11,999 bases of DNA, taken from assembly GCA_036507955.1 (NCBI GenBank), contig DATCIH010000060.1, forward strand, positions 1 to 11,999. Reading direction: 5' to 3'. The notes below the pieces were generated by a model that worked only from the letters and a program-made list of their open reading frames with translations, was not told the DNA's origin and did no database searches. Source of the DNA: DATCIH01 sp036507955. GTDB lineage: Bacteria; Bacillota; Clostridia; Clostridiales; Clostridiaceae. This document shows positions 1 to 5,988 of this stretch, piece after piece (position 1 is the stretch's first letter; every line of letters begins with the position of its first letter). Position numbers and translations under genes: made by a program.

Positions 1-140
1 AATATATGTGAACCTATTTGAAGGTAAAGTAATTAGTAGCTAATACTGTGAATAATGTTATGAAGAGCCGTGTGCGGGAAATCCGCAAGCACGGTTCTGT
101 GAGGGTTTTGGGAGAGTAATTTCCCATTTCTACTCGACCA
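1..140 (+). mobile_element. Group II intron, 3' end (domains V and VI)
   Basis: This is the 3' tail of a group II intron whose body and any reverse transcriptase lie to the left of the window. Domain V is at 65-97: it opens with GAGCCGTG, closes with CACGGTTC, and has an inner stem TGCGG/CCGCA (72-76, 82-86 approximately), a purine-rich GAAA-type loop and a two-base AG bulge, which is the hallmark catalytic hairpin with its AGC triad near 66-68. Domain VI follows as a hairpin GGGAGA-GTAA-TTTCCC at 110-125, and the intron should end in TTCTACTCGACC around 139-140, a typical bacterial intron terminus. The 5' exon is not in view, so the interrupted target cannot be named. The identification of domain V is firm; the exact last base is an estimate. 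Confidence 0.87.
65..97 (+). ncRNA. Group II intron domain V catalytic hairpin
   Basis: A 33-nt hairpin with an 8-bp basal stem (GAGCCGTG/CACGGTTC, one G-U), a 2-nt AG bulge on the 3' side, a 5-bp apical stem and a GAAAT loop. Size, bulge position and the AGC triad at the base match group II intron domain V, the metal-binding active site for self-splicing and reverse splicing. It is the most conserved intron element and supports the neighbouring domain VI and 3' splice-site call. Confidence 0.88.
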
Positions 141-199
141 TAACTTATAATTTATTGGGTAGATATTTGCTGGTAGGATTCTCATTTTATTAAAGGAAA

Positions 200-360
200 T
201 TAGCTTTAGCACAGCCTGTTGGGGGGCCTTATGAGAGGCTTGCCTCGAACTTGCTTCTTGGCAGACCAAAACGGTACACCTTGATTGCGGCAGTGCCGTC
301 CAGGTGCTTGAGGGGAAATAGTGCCCCCTGCTATCGATAGAAAATTGCCGTACTACGGCT
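200..360. other. Unidentified GC-rich, hairpin-dense block
   Basis: This stretch is markedly richer in G and C than anything around it and carries several short inverted repeats: GAGG-CTTG-CCTC at 235-246, ACGGTAC/GTGCCGT at 271-299 (one G-U pair, 15-nt loop), AGGGG/CCCCT at 311-329 and GCCGT-ACT-ACGGC at 347-359. An open frame on the - strand (33-269) crosses it and the intron tail, but it runs through the domain V hairpin, has no ribosome site and resembles no protein I know. It may be a structured RNA, the 3' exon or target of the intron, or debris of another element. I compared it mentally with common riboswitches, tmRNA, SRP RNA, RNase P, 6S and glmS and recognised none. The last hairpin, read on the - strand, is followed by AATTTT and might also serve as a weak terminator for the nuclease gene. 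Confidence 0.4.
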
Positions 361-366
361 TACTCT

Positions 367-1302
367 TCATTTCATTTGTTTTCTTACTCTTTCCACATCC
401 TCATTAGATACCTCTAGTATTTCCGTAATAGTTTCTACACTATATCCTTTTATTAAAGATTTCTTTATTTTTTCTATCCTCTCTTTTACTTCTTTTTCTA
501 TTCTCTGTTTTACTTCTTTTTCTATTCCTTTTTCTATTCCCTCTTCTATTCCTTCTTCTCTGATTTTTTTATCTATCTGCAATTTCTTTATCGCTTCTAA
601 TAAAAATTCTCTATTTTCTTCACTTATTTGTGGTACACCCATTTTCTTATACACCTCCAATATACTATTTGTATTTATCTCAGTTAACACATTCATTATG
701 ATTGAATACAAAGGATCTTTTGTATTTCTTGCATATTCATTAATCCATTTTTCAAGTAATCCACTGTCTTGTTGCTTGATTTGCAATAATTTTAAATATT
801 CCGAGTCTTTTTTATTTAAATTTTTATTATTTACTATTATCTGTGTTTTTATATCGGTATTTTCTATATAGTATATTCCTTTTTCTATTTGGCTTGTATT
901 TACTCCTTGCTTTTCTTTCAAATATTTTATTAGTTTGTTTGGATATTTATTTACTACAATACTTATTGTTATTTCTTCTATACTTATTGGATTTGTTTTT
1001 TCTGATAGTACTTTATATAAATATGCATAAGCTCTAACTTTATAATAATCATCTATAGAAAAATAATCCGTTGGCGATTTATACTCCATTACATTGTATT
1101 TTCTAAATATCTTTCCCATAGTTTTATCTATTTCTATATCATCTAGTTTTTTTATTACTACTACATCTATTCTTAGCGGTTCAGCCGTTAACTGATGTTC
1201 TATTTTAAAATCTAGATGGTCTTTATAATCTTTAAACTCCAACTGGATTGCGGCTGCAAATGCTGGATGCCATTTTATTTTTTCTTCTCCCACTATTATC
1301 AC
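367..1302 (-). CDS. Rpn-like PD-(D/E)XK nuclease / transposase-like protein
   Basis: A 311-residue protein of the PD-(D/E)XK nuclease superfamily, of the group annotated as Rpn or 'recombination-promoting nuclease/putative transposase'. The N-terminal IKWHPAF and LTAEPLRID segments are family-typical. Candidate catalytic residues are D46 in RIDVVVIKK and E73/K75 in MEYKSP, followed by the conserved DYYKVRAYAYLY helix (85-96). Residues about 243-282 form a highly charged heptad-like repeat (EEGIEEGIEKGIEKEV...), then a short helix-turn-helix-like tail (GYSVETITEILEVSNEDVERV) seen in many clostridial members. The start is GTG at 1302 with only a weak purine tract upstream. Family members act on DNA and are plausibly linked to recombination or phage defence, but their cellular role is poorly settled. 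It lies between an intron tail and a broken glycosyltransferase, a setting that suggests a mobile-DNA hot spot. Confidence 0.82.
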   Translation of the reverse strand: MIIVGEEKIKWHPAFAAAIQLEFKDYKDHLDFKIEHQLTAEPLRIDVVVIKKLDDIEIDKTMGKIFRKYNVMEYKSPTDYFSIDDYYKVRAYAYLYKVLSEKTNPISIEEITISIVVNKYPNKLIKYLKEKQGVNTSQIEKGIYYIENTDIKTQIIVNNKNLNKKDSEYLKLLQIKQQDSGLLEKWINEYARNTKDPLYSIIMNVLTEINTNSILEVYKKMGVPQISEENREFLLEAIKKLQIDKKIREEGIEEGIEKGIEKEVKQRIEKEVKERIEKIKKSLIKGYSVETITEILEVSNEDVERVRKQMK

Positions 1303-1332
1303 TACTTTTCTTTTAATTTTTATCTTTCACTA

Positions 1333-1361
1333 ATTATAACATCTTCCTATTTATTTTTAAA
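1333..1361 (-). promoter_or_regulatory. Possible promoter of the Rpn-like gene
   Basis: On the - strand a perfect TATAAT (plus-strand 1333-1338) sits about 30 bases upstream of the GTG start. The -35 region 17 bases further up (TTTAAA, 1356-1361) is poor, so the call rests mostly on the -10 box and its position, in a very AT-rich spacer where such hexamers also arise by chance. Confidence 0.35.
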
Positions 1362-1417
1362 CATCTATTTATTTAAGAGATAGTAACAAAAGTACATGCT
1401 GCTTTGATTTAATCATA

Positions 1418-1846
1418 GTGGATGAGATGTACTATAAGGCTATTAATGATAAATGTGATGTAGTTTGTGGTTCTAGATATGTAAAGGGTGGGAAACATAT
1501 TGGAGATCCTAAACTAAAAAGAAGGTTTTTTAGTATTGCAGGGAAGCTCCTTCACTTTTTTATAGGTATTAAAACTCATGATATTTCAAATAACTTTAAG
1601 ATGTACAGCAGGAGAGTCATTGACACCATAGTTATTGAAAGTAGTGAAGAGTTTGAAATAGGAATGGAGCTTACCATGAAGGCGTTTATAAAAGGATATA
1701 AAATATCAGAGTTACCAACAAACTGGAGAGATAAAAGCAAGGGTGAATCAGATTTTAACAGGAGGAAATGGACTGCCATGTATATGCACTGGTATAGAGT
1801 AGCCCTATTTCACCATTGGTTTAGTAAATTCGAAAAGGCAAAATAA
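1418..1846 (+). pseudogene. Family-2 glycosyltransferase, N-terminally truncated
   Basis: This 142-codon frame is the C-terminal part of a GT2 (DPM1-like) glycosyltransferase. DVVCGSRYVKGGK matches DLVIGSRYCKGGK (residues 109-121) of the intact enzyme encoded at 3068, and homology continues through IGIKTHDISNNFKMYS (IIGVKAKDISTSYRMYN) and the basic GES/GESKR segment near the end. About 100 N-terminal residues are absent: the nucleotide-binding strand and the DxD metal site. Upstream codons stay open back to 1361 but show no glycosyltransferase sequence, and the apparent GTG start has no ribosome site. Without the DxD it should be inactive. The similarity is between different subfamilies, so this is not simply a copy of the 3068 gene. 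The break is close to the Rpn-like gene, so a deletion or insertion there probably removed the front half. Confidence 0.8.
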
Positions 1847-1869
1847 AAAAGAGGTAATACCTCTTTTTT
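1845..1869. terminator. Bidirectional rho-independent terminator
   Basis: A perfect 11-bp inverted repeat, AAAAAAGAGGT-AAT-ACCTCTTTTTT, lies between the convergent glycosyltransferase remnant and the LCP gene. With A-runs and T-runs on both sides it can terminate either strand. The stop codon of the LCP gene is at its right edge and that of the remnant at its left edge, leaving no spare bases between the genes. Confidence 0.85.
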
Positions 1870-2851
1870 ATTTTATAATATCTCCATATATGAATTGATG
1901 AAGTCTAGCAATAGTAGCTACCTTATCCCAGACTAAAACATCAAGACCATTAACTATTTGATTTTTATAAAGACCATCATAAGGAACTTTAGATTCTTCA
2001 AGCTGATTAACCTTATTTGTCAATATATAAGTACAAAGGCTCATTATATCATCTGTCTTTAAGCTTGTTTCGATATAAGGGAACATTGTATCTGCTGCTT
2101 TGGGAATACTCGTAATAGCTAAGGTAGAAAGCTTTTTTAAAAGTGTATTTAATACATCTCGTTGTCTTTGAGTTCTTTGAAAGTCAGCATTACCAACATA
2201 TCTTATTCTTTCATAGGCAACAGCTTGCATACCATTTAAAATCTGCATACCGGGTTTGATTAGAAAGGGAGCTTTTTTATGCTCGATTACAGCTGTTTCT
2301 GAAAGGTTGGTATTTGCTGCATTTATTTCGGGATTAGTTATATTTATTGGTATCCCGCCAACATAGCCAATAATTTTTTCAAGACCAAAAAAGTTTACTT
2401 CCACATAATCTGTTATATCTAAATTATAATTTTGATTTATAGTTTTAATTGCTAGAAGAGGACCACCAAAAGCATGCGCATGGGTTAGCTTTTGATTCCC
2501 ATGGTCTTCAATAGTTACCAAAGAATCTCTCATGAGTGAAGTCATTTTAATCTTTTTATTATCCCTATCAATTGCTAAGATAATTATTGAGTCAGCTCTA
2601 CCAGGGTCACTTTTAGGTTCTCTGGAATCTGTCCCTAGCAAAAGTATATTTGTTATATTTGGCTTAGCTGGAATGGTTGAAGAATCTATACCTGTAGATA
2701 TGGGATCCTTCGGAATAATTACTATTTTTATTTTTGAAAGATGGCTTTTTACATATAAATTAGCAACAAAATAAGTGGTGGAAGTTATAAGGATTAAAGA
2801 GACTAAAGTGAAGAAAAATATTTTAAATTTCTTATTTAATTTAATTTTCAT
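1868..2851 (-). CDS. LytR-CpsA-Psr (LCP) family cell-wall glycopolymer ligase
   Basis: A 327-residue LCP protein. These membrane-anchored enzymes transfer lipid-linked glycopolymers (teichoic acids, capsular or other wall polysaccharides) onto peptidoglycan on the outer face of the membrane. A short basic N-terminus is followed by one hydrophobic segment (about 11-32), then the extracellular domain: LLGTDSRE (71-78), GRADSIIILAID (84-95), MTSLMRDS (103-110), a conserved VGGIPINI and PGMQILNGMQAVAYERIRY block (164-218), and the arginine-rich DFQRTQRQRDVL (223-234). D75, R85, D87, R108 and the late arginines match the polyprenyl-phosphate pocket of the family. The ATG has a good AAGGAG site 7 bases upstream. 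It diverges from the glycosyltransferase-GtrA operon, which suggests a shared envelope function. Length and motif set look intact; the specific polymer is unknown. Confidence 0.92.
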   Translation of the reverse strand: MKIKLNKKFKIFFFTLVSLILITSTTYFVANLYVKSHLSKIKIVIIPKDPISTGIDSSTIPAKPNITNILLLGTDSREPKSDPGRADSIIILAIDRDNKKIKMTSLMRDSLVTIEDHGNQKLTHAHAFGGPLLAIKTINQNYNLDITDYVEVNFFGLEKIIGYVGGIPINITNPEINAANTNLSETAVIEHKKAPFLIKPGMQILNGMQAVAYERIRYVGNADFQRTQRQRDVLNTLLKKLSTLAITSIPKAADTMFPYIETSLKTDDIMSLCTYILTNKVNQLEESKVPYDGLYKNQIVNGLDVLVWDKVATIARLHQFIYGDIIK

Positions 2852-2941
2852 TTTTATCTCCTTGAAGGTTTAATATAATTATTTTCTTCAAGTGCTTGTG
2901 ATTTTATTTGAATTTAATGATATAATTATTTGGGTGTTATG

Positions 2942-2962
2942 TGAGTTGAGTTGAATTGAATT
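2942..2962. repeat. Short degenerate pentamer repeat
   Basis: Four tandem units, GAGTT GAGTT GAATT GAATT, lie in the spacer between the divergent LCP and glycosyltransferase genes, just upstream of the likely -35 box of the latter. It may be a slippage product with no function. Confidence 0.5.
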
Positions 2963-2979
2963 GTAAAGTAAAACATACC

Positions 2980-3008
2980 TTGTACATTATTTACGATTGA
3001 GATATAAA
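2980..3008 (+). promoter_or_regulatory. Probable sigma-A promoter of the glycosyltransferase-GtrA operon
   Basis: TTGTAC at 2980-2985 and TATAAA at 3003-3008 are separated by exactly 17 bases, a good sigma-A arrangement about 60 bases before the ATG at 3068. An alternative TATAAT at 2921-2926 has only a weak TTGTGA 19 bases upstream. Confidence 0.55.
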
Positions 3009-3067
3009 CCTTTTAATTGATGTAAACAGTCTAAAAAAAATTTTTAAGAAAATATGAGGAAATTAAC

Positions 3068-3802
3068 ATGGGTATTAGTGTAGTACTTTTAGCATACAAA
3101 GAGGCGGAAAATTTGAAAATTCTCTTTCCTCGTATTATTAAATCGCTTAAAGAAACTGGACAGGATTACGAAATTATTCTTATTGACACAAAAGAAACCT
3201 TGGACGAGACCCCACAGATTTGCAAACAATTTAATGTGAGTTATATAAACCAGGAGGAAGAACACTACGGCGGAGCTTTCAGAACTGGTATTAAATATGC
3301 TTCAAAGGATCAGATGCTTGTATTAGACTGCGATGGCTCTCACAGCCCTGAAGCTATAGTAAATATTTACGATAAATATCAAGAAGGGTATGATCTAGTG
3401 ATTGGTTCTCGTTACTGCAAGGGAGGCAAAACAAAAGATTCCTTTGGTTCATTTGTAATGTCAAAGATTCTAAATACTGTCATGAGAATCATAATTGGAG
3501 TTAAAGCAAAGGATATCTCAACAAGTTATAGAATGTATAATACTTTTCAGCTGAAAAGTATCTTCCTAAAATGTGAACATTATGATGTTTTACAGGAGGT
3601 CATCCTTAAGCTGAGGCTAAACAATAAAAAATTTAGAATCGGTGAAGTACCCATCGTGTTTGAAAAACGTATCTATGGGGAATCTAAACGACAGCTTCTA
3701 AAATTCATAAGAAACTACCTTAAGACATTATTTCGCCTTCTTTTCATGAGAATAAAAGGAAGAGATAAGGATGTTTCAGGGAATAAAAAAATACAATTTT
3801 AG
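3068..3802 (+). CDS. Family-2 glycosyltransferase, DPM1-like
   Basis: A 244-residue GT-A fold glycosyltransferase. The N-terminal strand ISVVLLAYKEAENL, the LILIDTKETLDETP loop, YGGAFRTGIKYA (67-78) and the metal-binding D87-C-D89-G-S motif are in the right order; VIGSRYCKGGK (111-121) and the acceptor-side block to about residue 210 follow. Such enzymes usually move a sugar from a nucleotide donor to a polyprenyl phosphate at the cytoplasmic face of the membrane. The usual DDGS after the second strand is replaced by DTKETLDE, which I recall in a related subfamily, so it is not clear evidence of inactivity. There are no membrane helices but the tail is basic. GAGGA lies 7 bases before the ATG, and the stop codon overlaps the ribosome site of gtrA-like gene 3815, showing a tight operon. 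The sugar is unknown. Confidence 0.88.
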   Translation: MGISVVLLAYKEAENLKILFPRIIKSLKETGQDYEIILIDTKETLDETPQICKQFNVSYINQEEEHYGGAFRTGIKYASKDQMLVLDCDGSHSPEAIVNIYDKYQEGYDLVIGSRYCKGGKTKDSFGSFVMSKILNTVMRIIIGVKAKDISTSYRMYNTFQLKSIFLKCEHYDVLQEVILKLRLNNKKFRIGEVPIVFEKRIYGESKRQLLKFIRNYLKTLFRLLFMRIKGRDKDVSGNKKIQF

Positions 3803-3814
3803 GAGGGTGAGCTT

Positions 3815-4207
3815 TTGCTTAAAGAAATGCTAAAGAAAAAAGATTTCAGATATATTGTTATGTATGGGGTAATAGGTGGAATTGCTGCAGTAATTGATTT
3901 TTCAGCATTTGCTTTTTGTGTAAAAGTACTTTTCATTCATAATGTAGTGGCCAACTTGATTAGCATGCATCTAGGGATGCTATTCAGCTTTACTTGCAAT
4001 ACTTTTTTTAATTTTAAAAAGACGGACAAATTCCTTCGAAGGTTTCTCTCATATTATATCATTGTCCTTATTGGAATGGGCATATCTAGCATAATGGTGG
4101 GGATCCTTTCCATCCATTTTCCTGTTCTAATAGTTAAGCTCATTGCTATAATTATCGTTTCTATAATTCAATATATGTTAAACCGATTTGTTACATATAG
4201 ATTTTAA
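3815..4207 (+). CDS. GtrA-like membrane protein
   Basis: A 130-residue protein with four predicted membrane helices (about 14-34, 44-64, 78-98 and 102-122) and the typical C-terminal N-R-F-x-T-Y-R-F ending, matching the GtrA/DPMS1 family (PF04138). Members often flip or help present a polyprenyl-linked sugar made by a neighbouring DPM1-like transferase, which is exactly the gene upstream. The start is TTG at 3815, 7 bases after a strong AGGAGGG at 3801-3807; the next ATG (MLKKKDFRY) would remove a normal N-terminal stretch and has no better site. Family and operon pairing are clear; the specific sugar and whether it acts as a flippase are inferred. Confidence 0.88.
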   Translation: MLKEMLKKKDFRYIVMYGVIGGIAAVIDFSAFAFCVKVLFIHNVVANLISMHLGMLFSFTCNTFFNFKKTDKFLRRFLSYYIIVLIGMGISSIMVGILSIHFPVLIVKLIAIIIVSIIQYMLNRFVTYRF

Positions 4208-4213
4208 CATATA

Positions 4214-4252
4214 AAAAAGTCCTAACTAAATTAACTTTGGTTAGGACTTTTT
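4214..4252. terminator. Bidirectional rho-independent terminator
   Basis: AAAAAGTCCTAAC at 4214-4226 pairs perfectly with GTTAGGACTTTTT at 4240-4252 (13 bp, 13-nt loop). It sits between the convergent GtrA-like and decarboxylase genes and has A/T runs on both arms, so it should stop transcription from both sides. Confidence 0.88.
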
Positions 4253-4286
4253 CAACTATTAATAATATTTTTATTTTAAATGGTAT

Positions 4287-5777
4287 TCATTCAACACTTA
4301 TATATACAGCATCTTCTTCTTTAACTACTTTAATATGCTCTACTTTAGGGTCTTCTGTTCCTTGAACATAAAGTCCCACAGCCTTTAATTTTTTTACATA
4401 CTCTATAATCTCGGATGTGATTTTTTCTCCTGGACAAAGGATTGGAATACCTGGTGGATAGGCTAGTAAAAATTCACCACTTATCATACCAACACTTTTT
4501 TCCAGCAGCATTGAGGTTTTTACACTATTGAAGGCTTCCCTAGGTATTTGAATTTGCTCAGGGATAGCTGGCATGTCTATAAAGTCTGACATTATAATTC
4601 CTTCATTGTGATGCTCTTTACTTATTTCCTTTAAGGCATTTATAAGCTTATCTATGCTTTCTTTGGTATCACCAAAGGAGCCTACAGCTAAGATATTATA
4701 AAGATCAGCCATTTCTACCTGAATGTGATATTTATCTGCTAATATCATATCTAAATCATAACCTGTCATACCTAAGGCTCTACAGGTTATCGTCATTTTT
4801 GTAGGATCCATTGCAAAAGCTCCTGGTTCTCCTAGTATTTCTTTTCCAAAGCAATAAAATCCAGGTATTTTATTTATCTCTTCTCTAGCATAGTTTGCTA
4901 AATCTATTGCATAATCTAGAAGTTCTTTTCCATGAAGTGCAATTTGACGTCTTGCACAATCCAAGGAGGCCATCAATATATAAGAGGGAGAAGTGGTTTG
5001 CATCATACTTAACAGTTGATGAACACGTGGAATATCAACTAAACCAGCTTTTACCTGAAGTAAGGAACACTGAGTTAGAGCTCCTATAATTTTATGGGTG
5101 CTTTGAGCACATATATCAGCACCTGCTTGAATCCCAGATATAGGAAGCCTATCATTAAACCCTAAATGAGGACCATGAGCTTCATCCACTATTAGTGGAA
5201 TATTATACCTATGGACTATTTCACTTATTTTTTTAATATCTGTTGCAACACCATAATAGGTTGGATTTATTATTAAGACTGCCTTTGCGTCTGGGTTCTC
5301 CTTCAAAGTAGCTTCAACTGTTTCTGGAGTAACTCCATGTGCTATTCCAACCTCTTTATCTAGGCAAGGCTGCATATAAACTGGAATGGCTCCACTCAAT
5401 ATAATGCCTCCAGTAACTGACTTATGAACATTTCGAGGGATTATTATTTTATCTCCATCACTAACCACTGACATAATCATAGCCTGAATGGCTCCAGAGG
5501 TTCCATGAATGGAGAAAAAAGCAGCATCAGAGCCATAGGCATCTGCAGCTAGTTCTTGAGCTTTTTTAATAGCTCCCGTAGGATGATGGAGACTATCCAC
5601 CAATTTAAAAACAGTAACATCGATTTTGAAGGGATTATCTCCAATAAATTTTTTAAACTCTTCATCTACACCTACACCTTTTTTGTGGCCAGGGACATGA
5701 AAAGGTACAGTATCCCTGTCTACATATTCCATAAGAACATCAAACAAGGGAGTTTCATTTTGGTCTAACTTATGCAT
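4287..5777 (-). CDS. speA: Orn/Lys/Arg decarboxylase, SpeA type
   Basis: A PLP-dependent fold-type I amino-acid decarboxylase of about 496 residues, closely like Bacillus SpeA (about 490). It should decarboxylate arginine, or possibly lysine or ornithine, for polyamine synthesis in the cytosol. The N-terminal VPFHVPGHKKG, FFSIHGTSGAIQAM, VDEAHGPHLGF (the cofactor-binding D198 and H201) and STHKIIGALTQ (Schiff-base K229) are in order, followed by PGIPILCPGE near the C-terminus. I chose the ATG at 5777 because AAGG lies 7 bases upstream. A longer in-frame reading from TTG at 5855 adds 26 residues that are unlike the family and has no ribosome site. The promoter at 5887-5915 leaves a leader of about 100 bases. 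Substrate cannot be told from sequence; homology and intact motifs make the family certain. Confidence 0.92.
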   Translation of the reverse strand: MHKLDQNETPLFDVLMEYVDRDTVPFHVPGHKKGVGVDEEFKKFIGDNPFKIDVTVFKLVDSLHHPTGAIKKAQELAADAYGSDAAFFSIHGTSGAIQAMIMSVVSDGDKIIIPRNVHKSVTGGIILSGAIPVYMQPCLDKEVGIAHGVTPETVEATLKENPDAKAVLIINPTYYGVATDIKKISEIVHRYNIPLIVDEAHGPHLGFNDRLPISGIQAGADICAQSTHKIIGALTQCSLLQVKAGLVDIPRVHQLLSMMQTTSPSYILMASLDCARRQIALHGKELLDYAIDLANYAREEINKIPGFYCFGKEILGEPGAFAMDPTKMTITCRALGMTGYDLDMILADKYHIQVEMADLYNILAVGSFGDTKESIDKLINALKEISKEHHNEGIIMSDFIDMPAIPEQIQIPREAFNSVKTSMLLEKSVGMISGEFLLAYPPGIPILCPGEKITSEIIEYVKKLKAVGLYVQGTEDPKVEHIKVVKEEDAVYISVE

Positions 5778-5860
5778 AACAGTACCTTCTTTCATTATAA
5801 TGCTTTGGTCTAAAAGGAGTTGTGATAAAAGCTGTGCCAAGCCTTGAGATAACAAGATTT

Positions 5861-5875
5861 AAAAGGTGTCCTTTT
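5861..5875. promoter_or_regulatory. Small hairpin in the decarboxylase leader
   Basis: AAAAGG-TGT-CCTTTT is a perfect 6-bp inverted repeat in the first bases of the decarboxylase transcript. It is followed by AAATC rather than a U-run, so it is not a terminator. It may shape the 5' end of the mRNA, or be incidental. Confidence 0.3.
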
Positions 5876-5886
5876 GGCCAATACTA

Positions 5887-5915
5887 ATTATAGGATAATT
5901 GTTTTCTAAATGCAA
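5887..5915 (-). promoter_or_regulatory. Probable sigma-A promoter of the decarboxylase gene
   Basis: On the - strand, TTGCAT (plus 5910-5915) and a perfect TATAAT (plus 5887-5892) are spaced by exactly 17 bases. Transcription would start near 5880, about 100 bases before the ATG at 5777. It is back to back with the pgcA promoter; the two -35 boxes are 9 bases apart. Confidence 0.65.
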
Positions 5916-5924
5916 TAAAAGATT

Positions 5925-5953
5925 TTGTAGATTATTTAGTTTTATAGTATAAT
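5925..5953 (+). promoter_or_regulatory. Probable sigma-A promoter of the phosphoglucomutase gene
   Basis: TTGTAG at 5925-5930 and a perfect TATAAT at 5948-5953 are separated by 17 bases, leaving a short leader of about 30 bases before the ATG at 5989. No operator or riboswitch is visible in that leader. Confidence 0.7.
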
Positions 5954-5988
5954 ATTACTGATACTATGGATATTTTGGAGGTTTAGAC

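Noticed and set aside
33..269. Open frame of 78 codons on the - strand
   Set aside because: It runs through the group II intron domain V and VI hairpins and the GC-rich block, has no ribosome site and resembles no protein family.
2942..2962. CRISPR or regulatory iteron array
   Set aside because: Only four imperfect pentamers without spacers; more like slippage.
5778..5855. 26-residue N-terminal extension of the decarboxylase from a TTG
   Set aside because: No ribosome site, and the sequence is unlike the family; ATG 5777 gives a normal-length protein.
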